This document shows, one piece after another, positions 1-7,136 of a stretch of DNA of 64,000 bases. The notes beneath the pieces were generated by a model. That model was not told the DNA's origin and did not search any database. It saw only the letters and a list, made by a program, of their open reading frames with translations. Position 1 is the first letter of the stretch. Every line of letters begins with the position of its first letter. The position numbers were made by a program, and so were the translations under genes. Origin of the DNA: Rhodopseudomonas sp. BAL398 (GTDB taxonomy: Bacteria > Pseudomonadota > Alphaproteobacteria > Rhizobiales > Xanthobacteraceae); contig NZ_CP133111.1 in NCBI RefSeq assembly GCF_033001325.1, positions 5,813,001 through 5,877,000 on the forward strand, in the 5' to 3' direction.

Positions 1-1
1 G

Positions 2-376
2 AGCCCCGGCGTGGTCTATCCGACGCTGACCTTTCTCGAAGAGGTCGGCTTCCTGACCTCGCAGCCCGAAGGCGCCAAGAAGCTCTATGTGATCACCCCG
101 CGGGGCAGCGCCAATCTGGCCGACAATCGCGCCATCGCCGACGCGGTGCTGGATCGGCTGGCGGCGTTCGGCGCGCGCACATCGATGCTGCTCCAGCGCG
201 ACAGCGAGGACGCCGAGCGCGCCAATGACGCGCAATCCGATTTGCCGCCCTTGCTACGCGCCGCGCTGATCAATCTGCGCGACGTCGCCGGCAAGCGGCT
301 GGCCGACAATCCCGACGCCGAAGCCGAATTGGTCGCGATCCTGGCGCGCGCCGCCGGCGAGCTGCGCAAGGCGTGA
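2..376 (+). CDS. PadR-family transcriptional regulator, C-terminal part (cut by window start)
   Basis: The reading frame is already open at the first base (S-P-G-V-V-Y-P-T-L), so the gene begins upstream and the visible GTG at 11 is not its start. The string GVVYPTLTFLEEVGFL followed by KKLYVITPRG is the end of the winged helix and the beta-wing of PadR regulators, which normally read SPGxVYPTLxxLEexGl. A C-terminal helical segment of about 80 residues, the usual PadR dimerisation region, follows. It lies 70 bp upstream of a Rieske protein gene on the same strand, so it may regulate that gene. The family assignment is firm; the ligand and targets are unknown. Confidence 0.85.
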   Translation, partial: SPGVVYPTLTFLEEVGFLTSQPEGAKKLYVITPRGSANLADNRAIADAVLDRLAAFGARTSMLLQRDSEDAERANDAQSDLPPLLRAALINLRDVAGKRLADNPDAEAELVAILARAAGELRKA

Positions 377-446
377 GCGACCATGACCTAACCGTTTCGA
401 CCCAATGGCCGCCCGCTGAGCGGCCATCCGCCAACAGGAGAACGAC

Positions 447-977
447 ATGACTGCCATTCCAGTCGAGCCAAGCCGCCGCGATATCCTCTACATTGCCACC
501 GGGGCGGTCGCCGCGGTCGGCGCCGCGGCCGTGGCCTGGCCGATGATCTCGCAATTCAACCCCGACGCCTCCACTGTCGCCGCGGGCTTTCCGCTCGAGG
601 TCGATCTAGCGCCGCTGGCGGTCGGGCAGGTGATCAAGGTGTTCTGGCGCGGCCAGCCGATTTTCATCAATCATCGCACCCCAAAGGAAATCGAAGCGGC
701 GCAAACCGCCGATTGGCAATCGATGCGCGATCCGCAGCCTGATTCGGCGCGGGTTCTGCCCGGCCACGAACAATGGCTGGTGGTGTCGGCGATCTGCACC
801 CATCTGGGCTGCATCCCGACCGAGCATCAGGGCAATTTCGATGGCTGGTTCTGCCAGTGCCACGGCTCGCAATATGATTCCTCGGGCCGGATCCGGCTCG
901 GGCCAGCGCCACTTAACCTGGCGTTGGTGCCTTACGAATTTGTTTCCGACGACAAGATTCGTATCGGCAAGGCCTGA
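447..977 (+). CDS. Stand-alone Rieske iron-sulfur protein, ubiquinol-cytochrome c reductase type
   Basis: A 176-residue protein with a SRRD twin-arginine-like start, one hydrophobic anchor helix (about residues 13-32) and a Rieske domain. Box I is C117-T-H119-L-G-C122 and box II is C136-Q-C138-H139-G-S141. By homology C117, H119, C136 and H139 bind the 2Fe-2S cluster and C122-C138 form the disulfide. Ser141 and Tyr143, the residues that raise the redox potential in bc1-type Rieske proteins, are present. A strong AGGAGA ribosome site precedes the ATG. In this bacterial group the bc1 Rieske gene normally heads a fbcFBC operon, but no cytochrome b or c1 follows here. This is therefore probably an extra, divergent copy that might exchange into the bc1 complex under particular conditions; that role is inferred. 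Confidence 0.88.
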   Translation: MTAIPVEPSRRDILYIATGAVAAVGAAAVAWPMISQFNPDASTVAAGFPLEVDLAPLAVGQVIKVFWRGQPIFINHRTPKEIEAAQTADWQSMRDPQPDSARVLPGHEQWLVVSAICTHLGCIPTEHQGNFDGWFCQCHGSQYDSSGRIRLGPAPLNLALVPYEFVSDDKIRIGKA

Positions 978-1068
978 TCTACTCAAATGTTGGCGAGGCC
1001 CGAATGCGGCCCTGCCAAGAATCCCCAGACCCATGCGCCGTAGCGGCGCAATTTTGATTGGACTCATC

Positions 1069-1482
1069 ATGCGTATCGCCATCGCCAGCCAGAACTTCCG
1101 CACCATCACCGGCCATGCCGGCATGACCCGCCGCTTCATGGTGTTCGATGCCGAGCCGGGCCGCCCGCCGCAGGAAGTGGCGCGTCTCGATCTGCCGAAG
1201 GATCAATCGATCCATGAATTTCGCGGCGAGGGCGCGCATCCGCTGGATGCCGTGCAGGTGGTGATCGCGGGTAGCGCCGGCGCCGGCTTCATCAGCCGGA
1301 TGGCGTCGCGCGGCGTCAAGGCGGTCGCGACCTCGGAGACCGATCCGGCAACCGCCGTGGTCAACTACCTGGCCGGAACGCTCGCCGCGCCCGCGCCCGA
1401 CGATCATGAGGGCCACGCCCATGACGGAAACGAAGGCCATGACAAGGACGGCGGCTGCAACTGCAATTGCGGTTCAAATTGA
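1069..1482 (+). CDS. NifX/NafY-type dinitrogenase iron-molybdenum cofactor-binding family protein with His/Cys-rich tail
   Basis: A 137-residue protein beginning MRIAIASQNFRTITGHAGM, the typical opening of the NifX/NafY/VnfY cofactor-binding fold. It keeps the later pattern of a core glycine-rich strand (VVIAGSAGAGFISRM) and a KAVATSETDPATAVVNYL helix. The ATG at 1069 is chosen because homology begins exactly there, although the frame is open further upstream. The last 30 residues are unusual: four HEGH/HDGNEGH-like histidine groups followed by C-N-C-N-C near the end, which looks like a metal-binding tail. It sits between the orphan Rieske gene and a rhodanese, not near nif genes, so a general Fe-S or metal cofactor role is more likely than nitrogenase assembly. 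Confidence 0.8.
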   Translation: MRIAIASQNFRTITGHAGMTRRFMVFDAEPGRPPQEVARLDLPKDQSIHEFRGEGAHPLDAVQVVIAGSAGAGFISRMASRGVKAVATSETDPATAVVNYLAGTLAAPAPDDHEGHAHDGNEGHDKDGGCNCNCGSN

Positions 1483-1577
1483 CGGTGGCCATCGGCGCTA
1501 AGCGCGAGTATGCAATTGTCCTCGGTTCAATTGTCGATCACTTGTCGAAAACTCGTTGAACACTTGGAGAACTCGCG

Positions 1578-1955
1578 ATGAAGACAGTCCAGATGATGGT
1601 GGCGGAAGCCGACGCCGAAGTGCCGCGGATCAGCCCGGCCGATGCCAAGGCATTGCTCGGCCAACCCAACGTGCTGTTTCTCGACGTCCGCGAACCGGCC
1701 GAGCTTGCGGCCGCCGGCAAGGTGCAGGGCGCGCTGTCGGTCCCCAGGGGTCTGGTTGAATTTCGCGCCGATCCGGCATCGCCGCTGCACGACGCCGCCT
1801 TCGATCGCGCCAAGACCGTGATCGCCTATTGCGCGTCGGGCGGTCGCTCGGCGCTGGTCGGCAAGACCCTGAAGGACATGGGCTATAGCGACGTGCGCAA
1901 TCTCGGCGCCTTCAAGGGCTGGCTCGACGCCGACGGCGCGACCGAAAAAGTCTGA
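1578..1955 (+). CDS. Single-domain rhodanese (sulfurtransferase)
   Basis: A 125-residue single rhodanese domain. The substrate-side motif FLDVREPAEL and the active-site loop YCASGGRSA are complete, so the catalytic cysteine that carries a persulfide is present. The six-residue loop places it with sulfurtransferases rather than with Cdc25-like phosphatases. There is no signal peptide, so it should be cytoplasmic. GGAG lies 11 bp before the ATG. It follows the NifX-like gene after 95 bp, ends at a strong terminator and lies about 560 bp from a BigR/SqrR-type regulator. Since such regulators respond to sulfide, a role in sulfide or persulfide handling is plausible. Confidence 0.9.
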   Translation: MKTVQMMVAEADAEVPRISPADAKALLGQPNVLFLDVREPAELAAAGKVQGALSVPRGLVEFRADPASPLHDAAFDRAKTVIAYCASGGRSALVGKTLKDMGYSDVRNLGAFKGWLDADGATEKV

Positions 1956-1987
1956 GCCGGCGCACGCCGGAGCTTGGTAGCAACATG

Positions 1988-2016
1988 GCAGGCCACGTTC
2001 ATCGTGGCCTGCTTTG
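1988..2016 (+). terminator. Rho-independent terminator after the rhodanese gene
   Basis: A perfect 10-bp stem (GCAGGCCACG pairing with CGTGGCCTGC) with a 5-base loop TTCAT is followed by TTTGT. It begins 33 bp after the rhodanese stop codon. Confidence 0.8.
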
Positions 2017-2070
2017 TATTGGGGCGCAGAGCTTGGCGGAGTTCAGCTCAGCAAATCAGAGTGTTGGGTT

Positions 2071-2178
2071 CGTCATTGCGAGCCGAGGGCAGCGCGCAGC
2101 GCTGTCAGAATGCGAAGCAATCCAGGGGCGGCCTGTGCGGTCCTGGATTGCTTCGTCGCTGCGCTTCTCGCAATGACG
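2071..2178. repeat. Dispersed GC-rich hairpin repeat with CGTCATTGCGAG ends
   Basis: A 108-bp element bounded by CGTCATTGCGAG and its exact inverse CTCGCAATGACG. Inside is a second inverted pair built on GCGAAGCAATCCA and TGGATTGCTTCG, so the whole element can fold into a long cruciform or RNA hairpin. Elements with these ends are scattered through intergenic regions of Bradyrhizobium and Rhodopseudomonas genomes. It carries no gene and separates two convergent units. Confidence 0.85.
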
Positions 2179-2230
2179 CAGCTGAGCGTCTGTCGCCGTT
2201 GAGGCTTGAAGCGTTTGACTTGCCAGTCGC

Positions 2231-2434
2231 TCAGGAAAACGCGCAGCCATTGCTGAGGCCGAGTTTCTTGAACACCATCGCTGCCGGACAGAACCCGGTG
2301 AACGAGGCCTGGATCATGTTGAGTCCGGCGAATGCGCTCAGCAGCAGCCAATAAGGGCTGACGAACCAGCCTAGAGCCAGACCGAGTAGCACTATGGTTC
2401 CGGCGAAGCCGAGGACGGCTTGATCGAGATTCAT
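2231..2434 (-). CDS. Small inner-membrane protein, DUF2892 (YgaP C-terminal type)
   Basis: A 67-residue protein starting MNLDQAVLGFAG with two hydrophobic segments (about residues 6-25 and 28-45) and the family signature NMIQASFTGFCPAAMVFKKLG. This matches the DUF2892 domain that is often found alone or fused to rhodanese, as in YgaP. GGGAG precedes the ATG. It is divergent from the adjacent ArsR-family gene and shares an AT-rich intergenic stretch with it. DUF2892 proteins commonly belong to BigR-controlled sulfur-oxidation or persulfide operons, so joint control is likely. Confidence 0.85.
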   Translation of the reverse strand: MNLDQAVLGFAGTIVLLGLALGWFVSPYWLLLSAFAGLNMIQASFTGFCPAAMVFKKLGLSNGCAFS

Positions 2435-2484
2435 CGCGGTCTCCCTTTGCTAGGTCGGGGACTTGCCCGACGGCTGAATGACGC

Positions 2485-2513
2485 TTGACGTATATTCTAA
2501 TATCTGTATATAT
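2485..2513 (+). promoter_or_regulatory. Promoter and likely BigR-type operator between the DUF2892 and ArsR genes
   Basis: TTGACG (2485-2490), a 16-bp spacer and TATATA (2507-2512) form a good sigma-70 promoter immediately before the ArsR-family start. The spacer is very AT-rich in an otherwise GC-rich region and contains overlapping imperfect palindromes (TATATTCTAATATCTG then TATATA). Repressors of the BigR/SqrR type bind AT-rich palindromes over their own promoters, so autoregulation is inferred. Confidence 0.55.
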
Positions 2514-2519
2514 GCAACT

Positions 2520-2861
2520 ATGAAATTAGATATCGAGATGATGGAAGCCGCCGCCGATCAAGCCAGCGATCTGCTCAAGGCGTTGTCGAACCGGCACCGG
2601 TTGCTGATCCTGTGCCAGTTGATCGATGGCGAGCAATCGGTCGGGCACCTCGCGGAGCTGCTTGGTTTGCGGGATTCCGCAGTGTCTCAACATCTGGCGC
2701 TGCTGCGCAAGGACGCGCTGGTAACGGCGCGGCGCGATGCGCAGACGATCTATTATTCGATCGCCAGCGAGCCGGCGCGCGACGTGCTGACCACGCTGTA
2801 TCGCGTGTTCTGCCCGCCGGATGTCGGCAAGAAATCCAAGAAAATATCGGCGAAGGCGTAA
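2520..2861 (+). CDS. ArsR-family repressor of the BigR/SqrR (sulfide/persulfide-sensing) type
   Basis: A 113-residue winged-helix protein. The helix-turn-helix reads VGHLAELLGLRDSAVSQHLALLRKD, followed by a beta-wing ending TIYYSI. Cysteines occur at residues 32 (LLILC) and 98 (YRVFC). Their spacing of 66 residues equals that of the paired sensor cysteines of BigR (42/108) and SqrR (41/107), which form a disulfide or polysulfide bridge and release DNA. ATG 2520 was preferred to ATG 2478 because it gives the family-length protein and leaves the promoter outside the gene. The next gene, an efflux adaptor, starts 7 bp after its stop, so the pump is probably under its control. Confidence 0.85.
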   Translation: MKLDIEMMEAAADQASDLLKALSNRHRLLILCQLIDGEQSVGHLAELLGLRDSAVSQHLALLRKDALVTARRDAQTIYYSIASEPARDVLTTLYRVFCPPDVGKKSKKISAKA

Positions 2862-2868
2862 GGTGAAC

Positions 2869-3858
2869 ATGCGCGTTTTGATGGCAATCGGCCTGCTGGC
2901 CACGATCGCGTCGGGCCCCACAGCGGCTCATGCGGACACATTCACCGTTGCGTCCCATAGCGTCGCCGACGAGAAGGCGGTGTTCGCCACCGTGGAGAGC
3001 ATCAGCGTGGTGCCGGCGCGCAGCCGCATCGGCGGGACCGTGATATCGCTCAAAGTCCGCGAAGGCGACAGCGTCACCCGCGGCCAGGAGATCGCCTCCA
3101 TCGGCGACGACAAGCTGGCATTGCAGATGCGCTCGCTCGACGCCCAGATCCAGGCGCTGCAGGCCCAGGCCAGCCAGGCGCAGATCGATTTCGACCGCAT
3201 CAACGGCTTGGTCGAACGCGGCACGCTGCCGCGGGTCAAGCTCGACGAGGCGCGCACCGCGCTCAACGTCGCCCAGAACGGTCTGCGCGCCAAGACCGCG
3301 GAGCGCGCGGTGGTGCAGCAGCAATTCAACGAAGGCCAGGTGCTGTCGCCCGATGACGGCCGGGTGCTGAAGAAGATGGTGACCGTCGGTTCGGTCGTGC
3401 TGCCTGGCGATCAGATCGTGACCGTGGCGCAGCAGCACTACAAGCTGCGGCTGCGGGTGCCGGAGCGGCATGCGCGTTTCCTCAAGAAGGGCGACAAGGT
3501 TCGCGTCGACGGCACCGAATTCGGCGACAAGGCCGCGAAATTCGGCACCATCGATCTGGTCTATCCGCAGATCGAGGATGGTCGCGTGGTGGCGGATGCG
3601 ACGGTCGAGGGATTGCCGCAATATTTCGTCGGCGACCGGCTGCGGGTGTGGATTTCCGGCGGTGACCGCGACGCTTTCGTAATTCCGGCGCGTTACGTCA
3701 CCACCGAATTCGGGATCGACTACGTGCATATCGGCGAGCCGGGCCGCAGTGTCGCGGTGCCGGTGCAGCGCGGCCGCGAACATCCGACGCCCGAAATGCC
3801 CGACGGCCTCGAAATTCTCTCCGGGCTACGCGACGGCGACAGACTGGTGCAACCGTGA
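2869..3858 (+). CDS. RND efflux periplasmic adaptor (membrane fusion protein)
   Basis: A 329-residue exported protein. An N-terminal signal peptide (MRVLMAIGLLATIASG with probable cleavage near AHA-DT) is followed by a biotinyl-lipoyl half (GGTVISLKVREGDSVTRGQ), an alpha-helical hairpin rich in Q/A/L (about residues 90-160), the second lipoyl half (SPDDGRVLKKMVTVGSVVLPGD) and beta-barrel and membrane-proximal domains. This is the standard HlyD/AcrA order. ATG 2869 has an AAGG site and overlaps no upstream coding sequence. It ends in a GTGA overlap with the transporter gene and would link it to an outer-membrane channel, for which no gene is present here. Confidence 0.9.
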   Translation: MRVLMAIGLLATIASGPTAAHADTFTVASHSVADEKAVFATVESISVVPARSRIGGTVISLKVREGDSVTRGQEIASIGDDKLALQMRSLDAQIQALQAQASQAQIDFDRINGLVERGTLPRVKLDEARTALNVAQNGLRAKTAERAVVQQQFNEGQVLSPDDGRVLKKMVTVGSVVLPGDQIVTVAQQHYKLRLRVPERHARFLKKGDKVRVDGTEFGDKAAKFGTIDLVYPQIEDGRVVADATVEGLPQYFVGDRLRVWISGGDRDAFVIPARYVTTEFGIDYVHIGEPGRSVAVPVQRGREHPTPEMPDGLEILSGLRDGDRLVQP

Positions 3859-6800
3859 ATCTCGGACTGTCTGGCCGACTGACCAAGGCCACCATCAATT
3901 CGCCGCTGACGCCGCTGTTTCTGCTGGCGTCGCTGGTCGTGGGGTTGATTGCGCTGTTCGCGATTCCGCGTGAGGAGGAGCCGCAGATCAGCGTGCCGAT
4001 GGTCGACATCCGCGTCAACGCCGACGGCTTGCACGGCCCCGACGCGGTCGAACTCGTCACCAAGCCGCTGGAAGCGATCGTCAAGGGCATCGACGGCGTC
4101 GAGCATGTCTACAGCCAGACCGAGGACGATCGGGTGCTGGTGACCGCGCGGTTCCTGGTCGGGACCTCGTCCGACGACGCGATCCTGCGGGTCCACGAGA
4201 AGATCCGCGCCAATCTCGACCGCATACCGGTCGGCATCCCGGAGCCGTTGATCGTCGGTCGCGGCATCAATGACGTCGCCGTCACGGTGTTGACGCTGTC
4301 GCCGAAGCCGGAGGCGGCCGCGCGCTGGACCGACAAGGATCTCTACGAACTCGCCGACAAGCTGCGCTCCGAACTGATGAAGGTCGACAGCGTCGGGCTG
4401 ACCTATATTTCCGGCGGCGGCGCCCAGCAGATCCGGGTCGAGCCCGACCCGGAGAAACTGTCGCTGTACGGCGTGACGCTGCAACAGCTCGTCGCCAAGG
4501 TGAAGGACGCCAATCGCTCGTTCCTCGCCGGCCAGGTGCGCGACGCCGGCACGATGCGCAGCGTCTCGGCCGGGCAGACGCTGATGGGCATTCCCGATAT
4601 CGGGCTGTTGCTGATATCGACCCGCGACAATCGCCCGGTCTATGTCAAGGACGTCGCCTCGGTGATCGTCGGACCGAATGCGGCCGAGCACCGGGTCTGG
4701 AACGACGCCCGCGACGGCGGCGGCAAATGGGACCGCGTACCGGCGGTGAGCCTCGCGCTGGCCAAGCGCGCCGGCGCCAATGCCGTGGTGGTGTCGAAGA
4801 ACATCAAGGATCGGCTCGCAAACCTCAAAGGCCGGCTGATCCCGAGCGACGTCGCCGTCACCGTCACCCGCGACTATGGCGAGACCGCCAACGACAAGGC
4901 CAACGAACTCTTGCTGCATCTCGGCATCGCCACGATCTCGATCGTGGTGCTGATCGCGATCGCGATCGGCTGGCGCGAGGCGGTGGTGACCGCGGTGGTG
5001 ATCCCGACCACCATCCTGCTGACGCTGTTTGCCGCCAATCTGATGGGCTACACCATCAACCGCGTCAGCCTGTTCGCGCTGATCTTTTCCATCGGCATCC
5101 TGGTCGACGACGCCATCGTGGTCGTCGAGAACATCGCCCGGCACTGGGGGATGAAGGATGGCCGGCCTCGGCTGCAGGCCACCATCGAGGCGGTGGCCGA
5201 GGTCGGCAATCCCACCGTGATCGCGACGCTGACCGTGGTGGCGGCCTTGCTGCCGATGCTGTTCGTGTCCGGGCTGATGGGGCCCTATATGGCGCCGATC
5301 CCCGCCAATGCCTCGGCGGCGATGCTGTTCTCGTTTTTCGTGGCGATGGTGGTGGCGCCGTGGCTGATGCTGCGACTGGCGCCGAAACAGGGCGCGGCCA
5401 TCGCGCCCCATGGCGATCACGACGAAGGCCGGCTCGGCCGGCTTTACCGGCGCTTTGCCGGGCCGGTGGTGCGCAGCCGGCGCGCAGCCTGGATCTTCCT
5501 GATCGGCGTCGGCATCGCCACGCTGGCCTCGATGGTGCTGTTCTATACCAAGTCGGTGACGGTGAAGCTCTTGCCGTTCGACAACAAGTCGGAAATCGCC
5601 GTGGTGGTCGATCTGCCGGAAGGCGCGACGCTGGAGGACACCGAACGCACGCTGTTTGCCGCCGCCGACATCGCCCGCGGCCTGCCGGAGATCACCTCGG
5701 TGCAGAGCTATGCCGGAACCCCGGCGCCGTTCAACTTCAACGGCCTGGTGCGGCACTATTACTTGCGCGAGCGTCCCGAGCTCGGCGAGCTGCAGGTCAA
5801 CCTCGCCGAGCGTGGTGATCGCAGCCGCGCCAGCCATGCGATCGCGCTCGATCTGCGCGAGCGGCTGAAGGCGCTCGACGTGCCCGCCGGCAGCAGCGTC
5901 AAGGTCGTCGAAGTGCCGCCCGGTCCGCCGGTGCTGTCGACGCTGCTGGCCGAAATCTACGGCCCCGACGCCAAGACCCGCCGCGCGGTGACGGCGGAAG
6001 TGAAGAAGATCTTCAAGCAGGTGCCGTTCATCGTCGATGTCGACGATTCGATCGGCGAACCGCGGCCGCGGCTGCGGCTGTCGATCGATCAGGACCGGCT
6101 GGAATTCTTCGGCGTCGAGCAGAAGGACGTCTACGACACCATCCAGACGCTGTTCGGCGGCATGCCGATCGGCTATTCGCATCGCGGCGAGGATCGCAAC
6201 CCGATCGAGATCACGGTGGGCCTGCCGAAGCGCGACCTGGAATGGAACGAGGCGCTGGCGTCGACGCCGGTGCCGGCCAATACGCTGCCGGGCGCCAAGA
6301 CCGTGGTCGAGCTCGGCCAGCTGGTGAAGGCGACCCGTGAGGTCGGTTCGCCCTTGATCTTCCGCCGCGACGGCCGTTTCGCCGACATGGTGATGGCCGA
6401 ACTCGCCGGAAAATTCGAGGCGCCACTCTACGGTTTGCTGGAGGTTGACCGGCTGATCGAGGCCCATGACTGGGGCAAGCTGCCGAAGCCGGCGATCAGC
6501 CTGCACGGCCAGCCCGAGGACGAATCCCATCCGACGCTGCTGTGGGACGGCGAATGGGAGATCACCTGGGTCACCTTCCGCGACATGGGCGCGGCGTTCG
6601 GCGCGGCGATCCTCGGCATCTACGTGCTGGTGGTGGCGCAGTTCAGAAGCTTCAAGCTGCCGCTGGTGATCCTGACCCCGATCCCGCTGACGCTGATTGG
6701 CATCCTGATCGGCCATTGGCTGCTCGGCGCGCCGTTCACCGCCACCTCGATGATCGGCTTCATCGCGCTCGCCGGCATCATCGTGCGCAACTCGATTCTG

Positions 6801-7106
6801 CTCGTTGATTTCATCCGGCATTCGGGCGGCGAGGGCAAGACGCTGCGCGAGGTGGTGCTGCAAGCCGGCGCGGTGCGGTTCAAGCCGATCCTGCTGACCG
6901 CGCTGGCGGCGATGATCGGCGCCGCCACCATCCTGCTCGATCCGATTTTCCAGGGCCTGGCGATCTCCCTGCTGTTCGGGCTGGCGTCGTCGACGCTGCT
7001 CACCGTCCTGGTGATCCCGGCGATCTACATCGCGCTGCGCGACAAACCGACCCCGCCGAGCCCAAGCGCGCTGTCGTCGGATGCATCGACCAGGGCGCCG
7101 GCCTGA
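3855..7106 (+). CDS. RND-family efflux transporter, inner-membrane pump
   Basis: A 1083-residue proton-driven exporter with the RND plan: one N-terminal transmembrane helix (about residues 18-37), a large periplasmic loop, a helix block beginning LLHLGIATISIVVLI, a second loop and a second helix block near the C-terminus. The proton-relay aspartates are seen in SIGILVDDAIVVVENIARH. Start is GTG 3855, overlapping the adaptor stop by four bases. Substrate class cannot be read from sequence; control by a BigR-like repressor suggests sulfur-reactive, oxidised or electrophilic compounds (inference). The long minus-strand frame opposite this gene is only a codon-bias shadow. Confidence 0.92.
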   Translation: MNLGLSGRLTKATINSPLTPLFLLASLVVGLIALFAIPREEEPQISVPMVDIRVNADGLHGPDAVELVTKPLEAIVKGIDGVEHVYSQTEDDRVLVTARFLVGTSSDDAILRVHEKIRANLDRIPVGIPEPLIVGRGINDVAVTVLTLSPKPEAAARWTDKDLYELADKLRSELMKVDSVGLTYISGGGAQQIRVEPDPEKLSLYGVTLQQLVAKVKDANRSFLAGQVRDAGTMRSVSAGQTLMGIPDIGLLLISTRDNRPVYVKDVASVIVGPNAAEHRVWNDARDGGGKWDRVPAVSLALAKRAGANAVVVSKNIKDRLANLKGRLIPSDVAVTVTRDYGETANDKANELLLHLGIATISIVVLIAIAIGWREAVVTAVVIPTTILLTLFAANLMGYTINRVSLFALIFSIGILVDDAIVVVENIARHWGMKDGRPRLQATIEAVAEVGNPTVIATLTVVAALLPMLFVSGLMGPYMAPIPANASAAMLFSFFVAMVVAPWLMLRLAPKQGAAIAPHGDHDEGRLGRLYRRFAGPVVRSRRAAWIFLIGVGIATLASMVLFYTKSVTVKLLPFDNKSEIAVVVDLPEGATLEDTERTLFAAADIARGLPEITSVQSYAGTPAPFNFNGLVRHYYLRERPELGELQVNLAERGDRSRASHAIALDLRERLKALDVPAGSSVKVVEVPPGPPVLSTLLAEIYGPDAKTRRAVTAEVKKIFKQVPFIVDVDDSIGEPRPRLRLSIDQDRLEFFGVEQKDVYDTIQTLFGGMPIGYSHRGEDRNPIEITVGLPKRDLEWNEALASTPVPANTLPGAKTVVELGQLVKATREVGSPLIFRRDGRFADMVMAELAGKFEAPLYGLLEVDRLIEAHDWGKLPKPAISLHGQPEDESHPTLLWDGEWEITWVTFRDMGAAFGAAILGIYVLVVAQFRSFKLPLVILTPIPLTLIGILIGHWLLGAPFTATSMIGFIALAGIIVRNSILLVDFIRHSGGEGKTLREVVLQAGAVRFKPILLTALAAMIGAATILLDPIFQGLAISLLFGLASSTLLTVLVIPAIYIALRDKPTPPSPSALSSDASTRAPA

Positions 7107-7128
7107 CCCGCCACCGGTCCGGCGGGTC
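7105..7128. terminator. Hairpin between convergent genes
   Basis: An 8-bp stem GACCCGCC/GGCGGGTC with the loop ACCGGTCC lies over the stop codon of the RND gene and 9 bp before the end of the opposing kinase gene. There is no T run, so termination is uncertain. Confidence 0.35.
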
Positions 7129-7136
7129 GGCTGCGG

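Noticed and set aside
3720-6863. 1047-codon minus-strand open frame opposite the RND pump
   Set aside because: Composition is His/Arg/Gln/Asp-rich low complexity, the usual antisense shadow of a GC-rich gene; the plus strand encodes a complete RND transporter.
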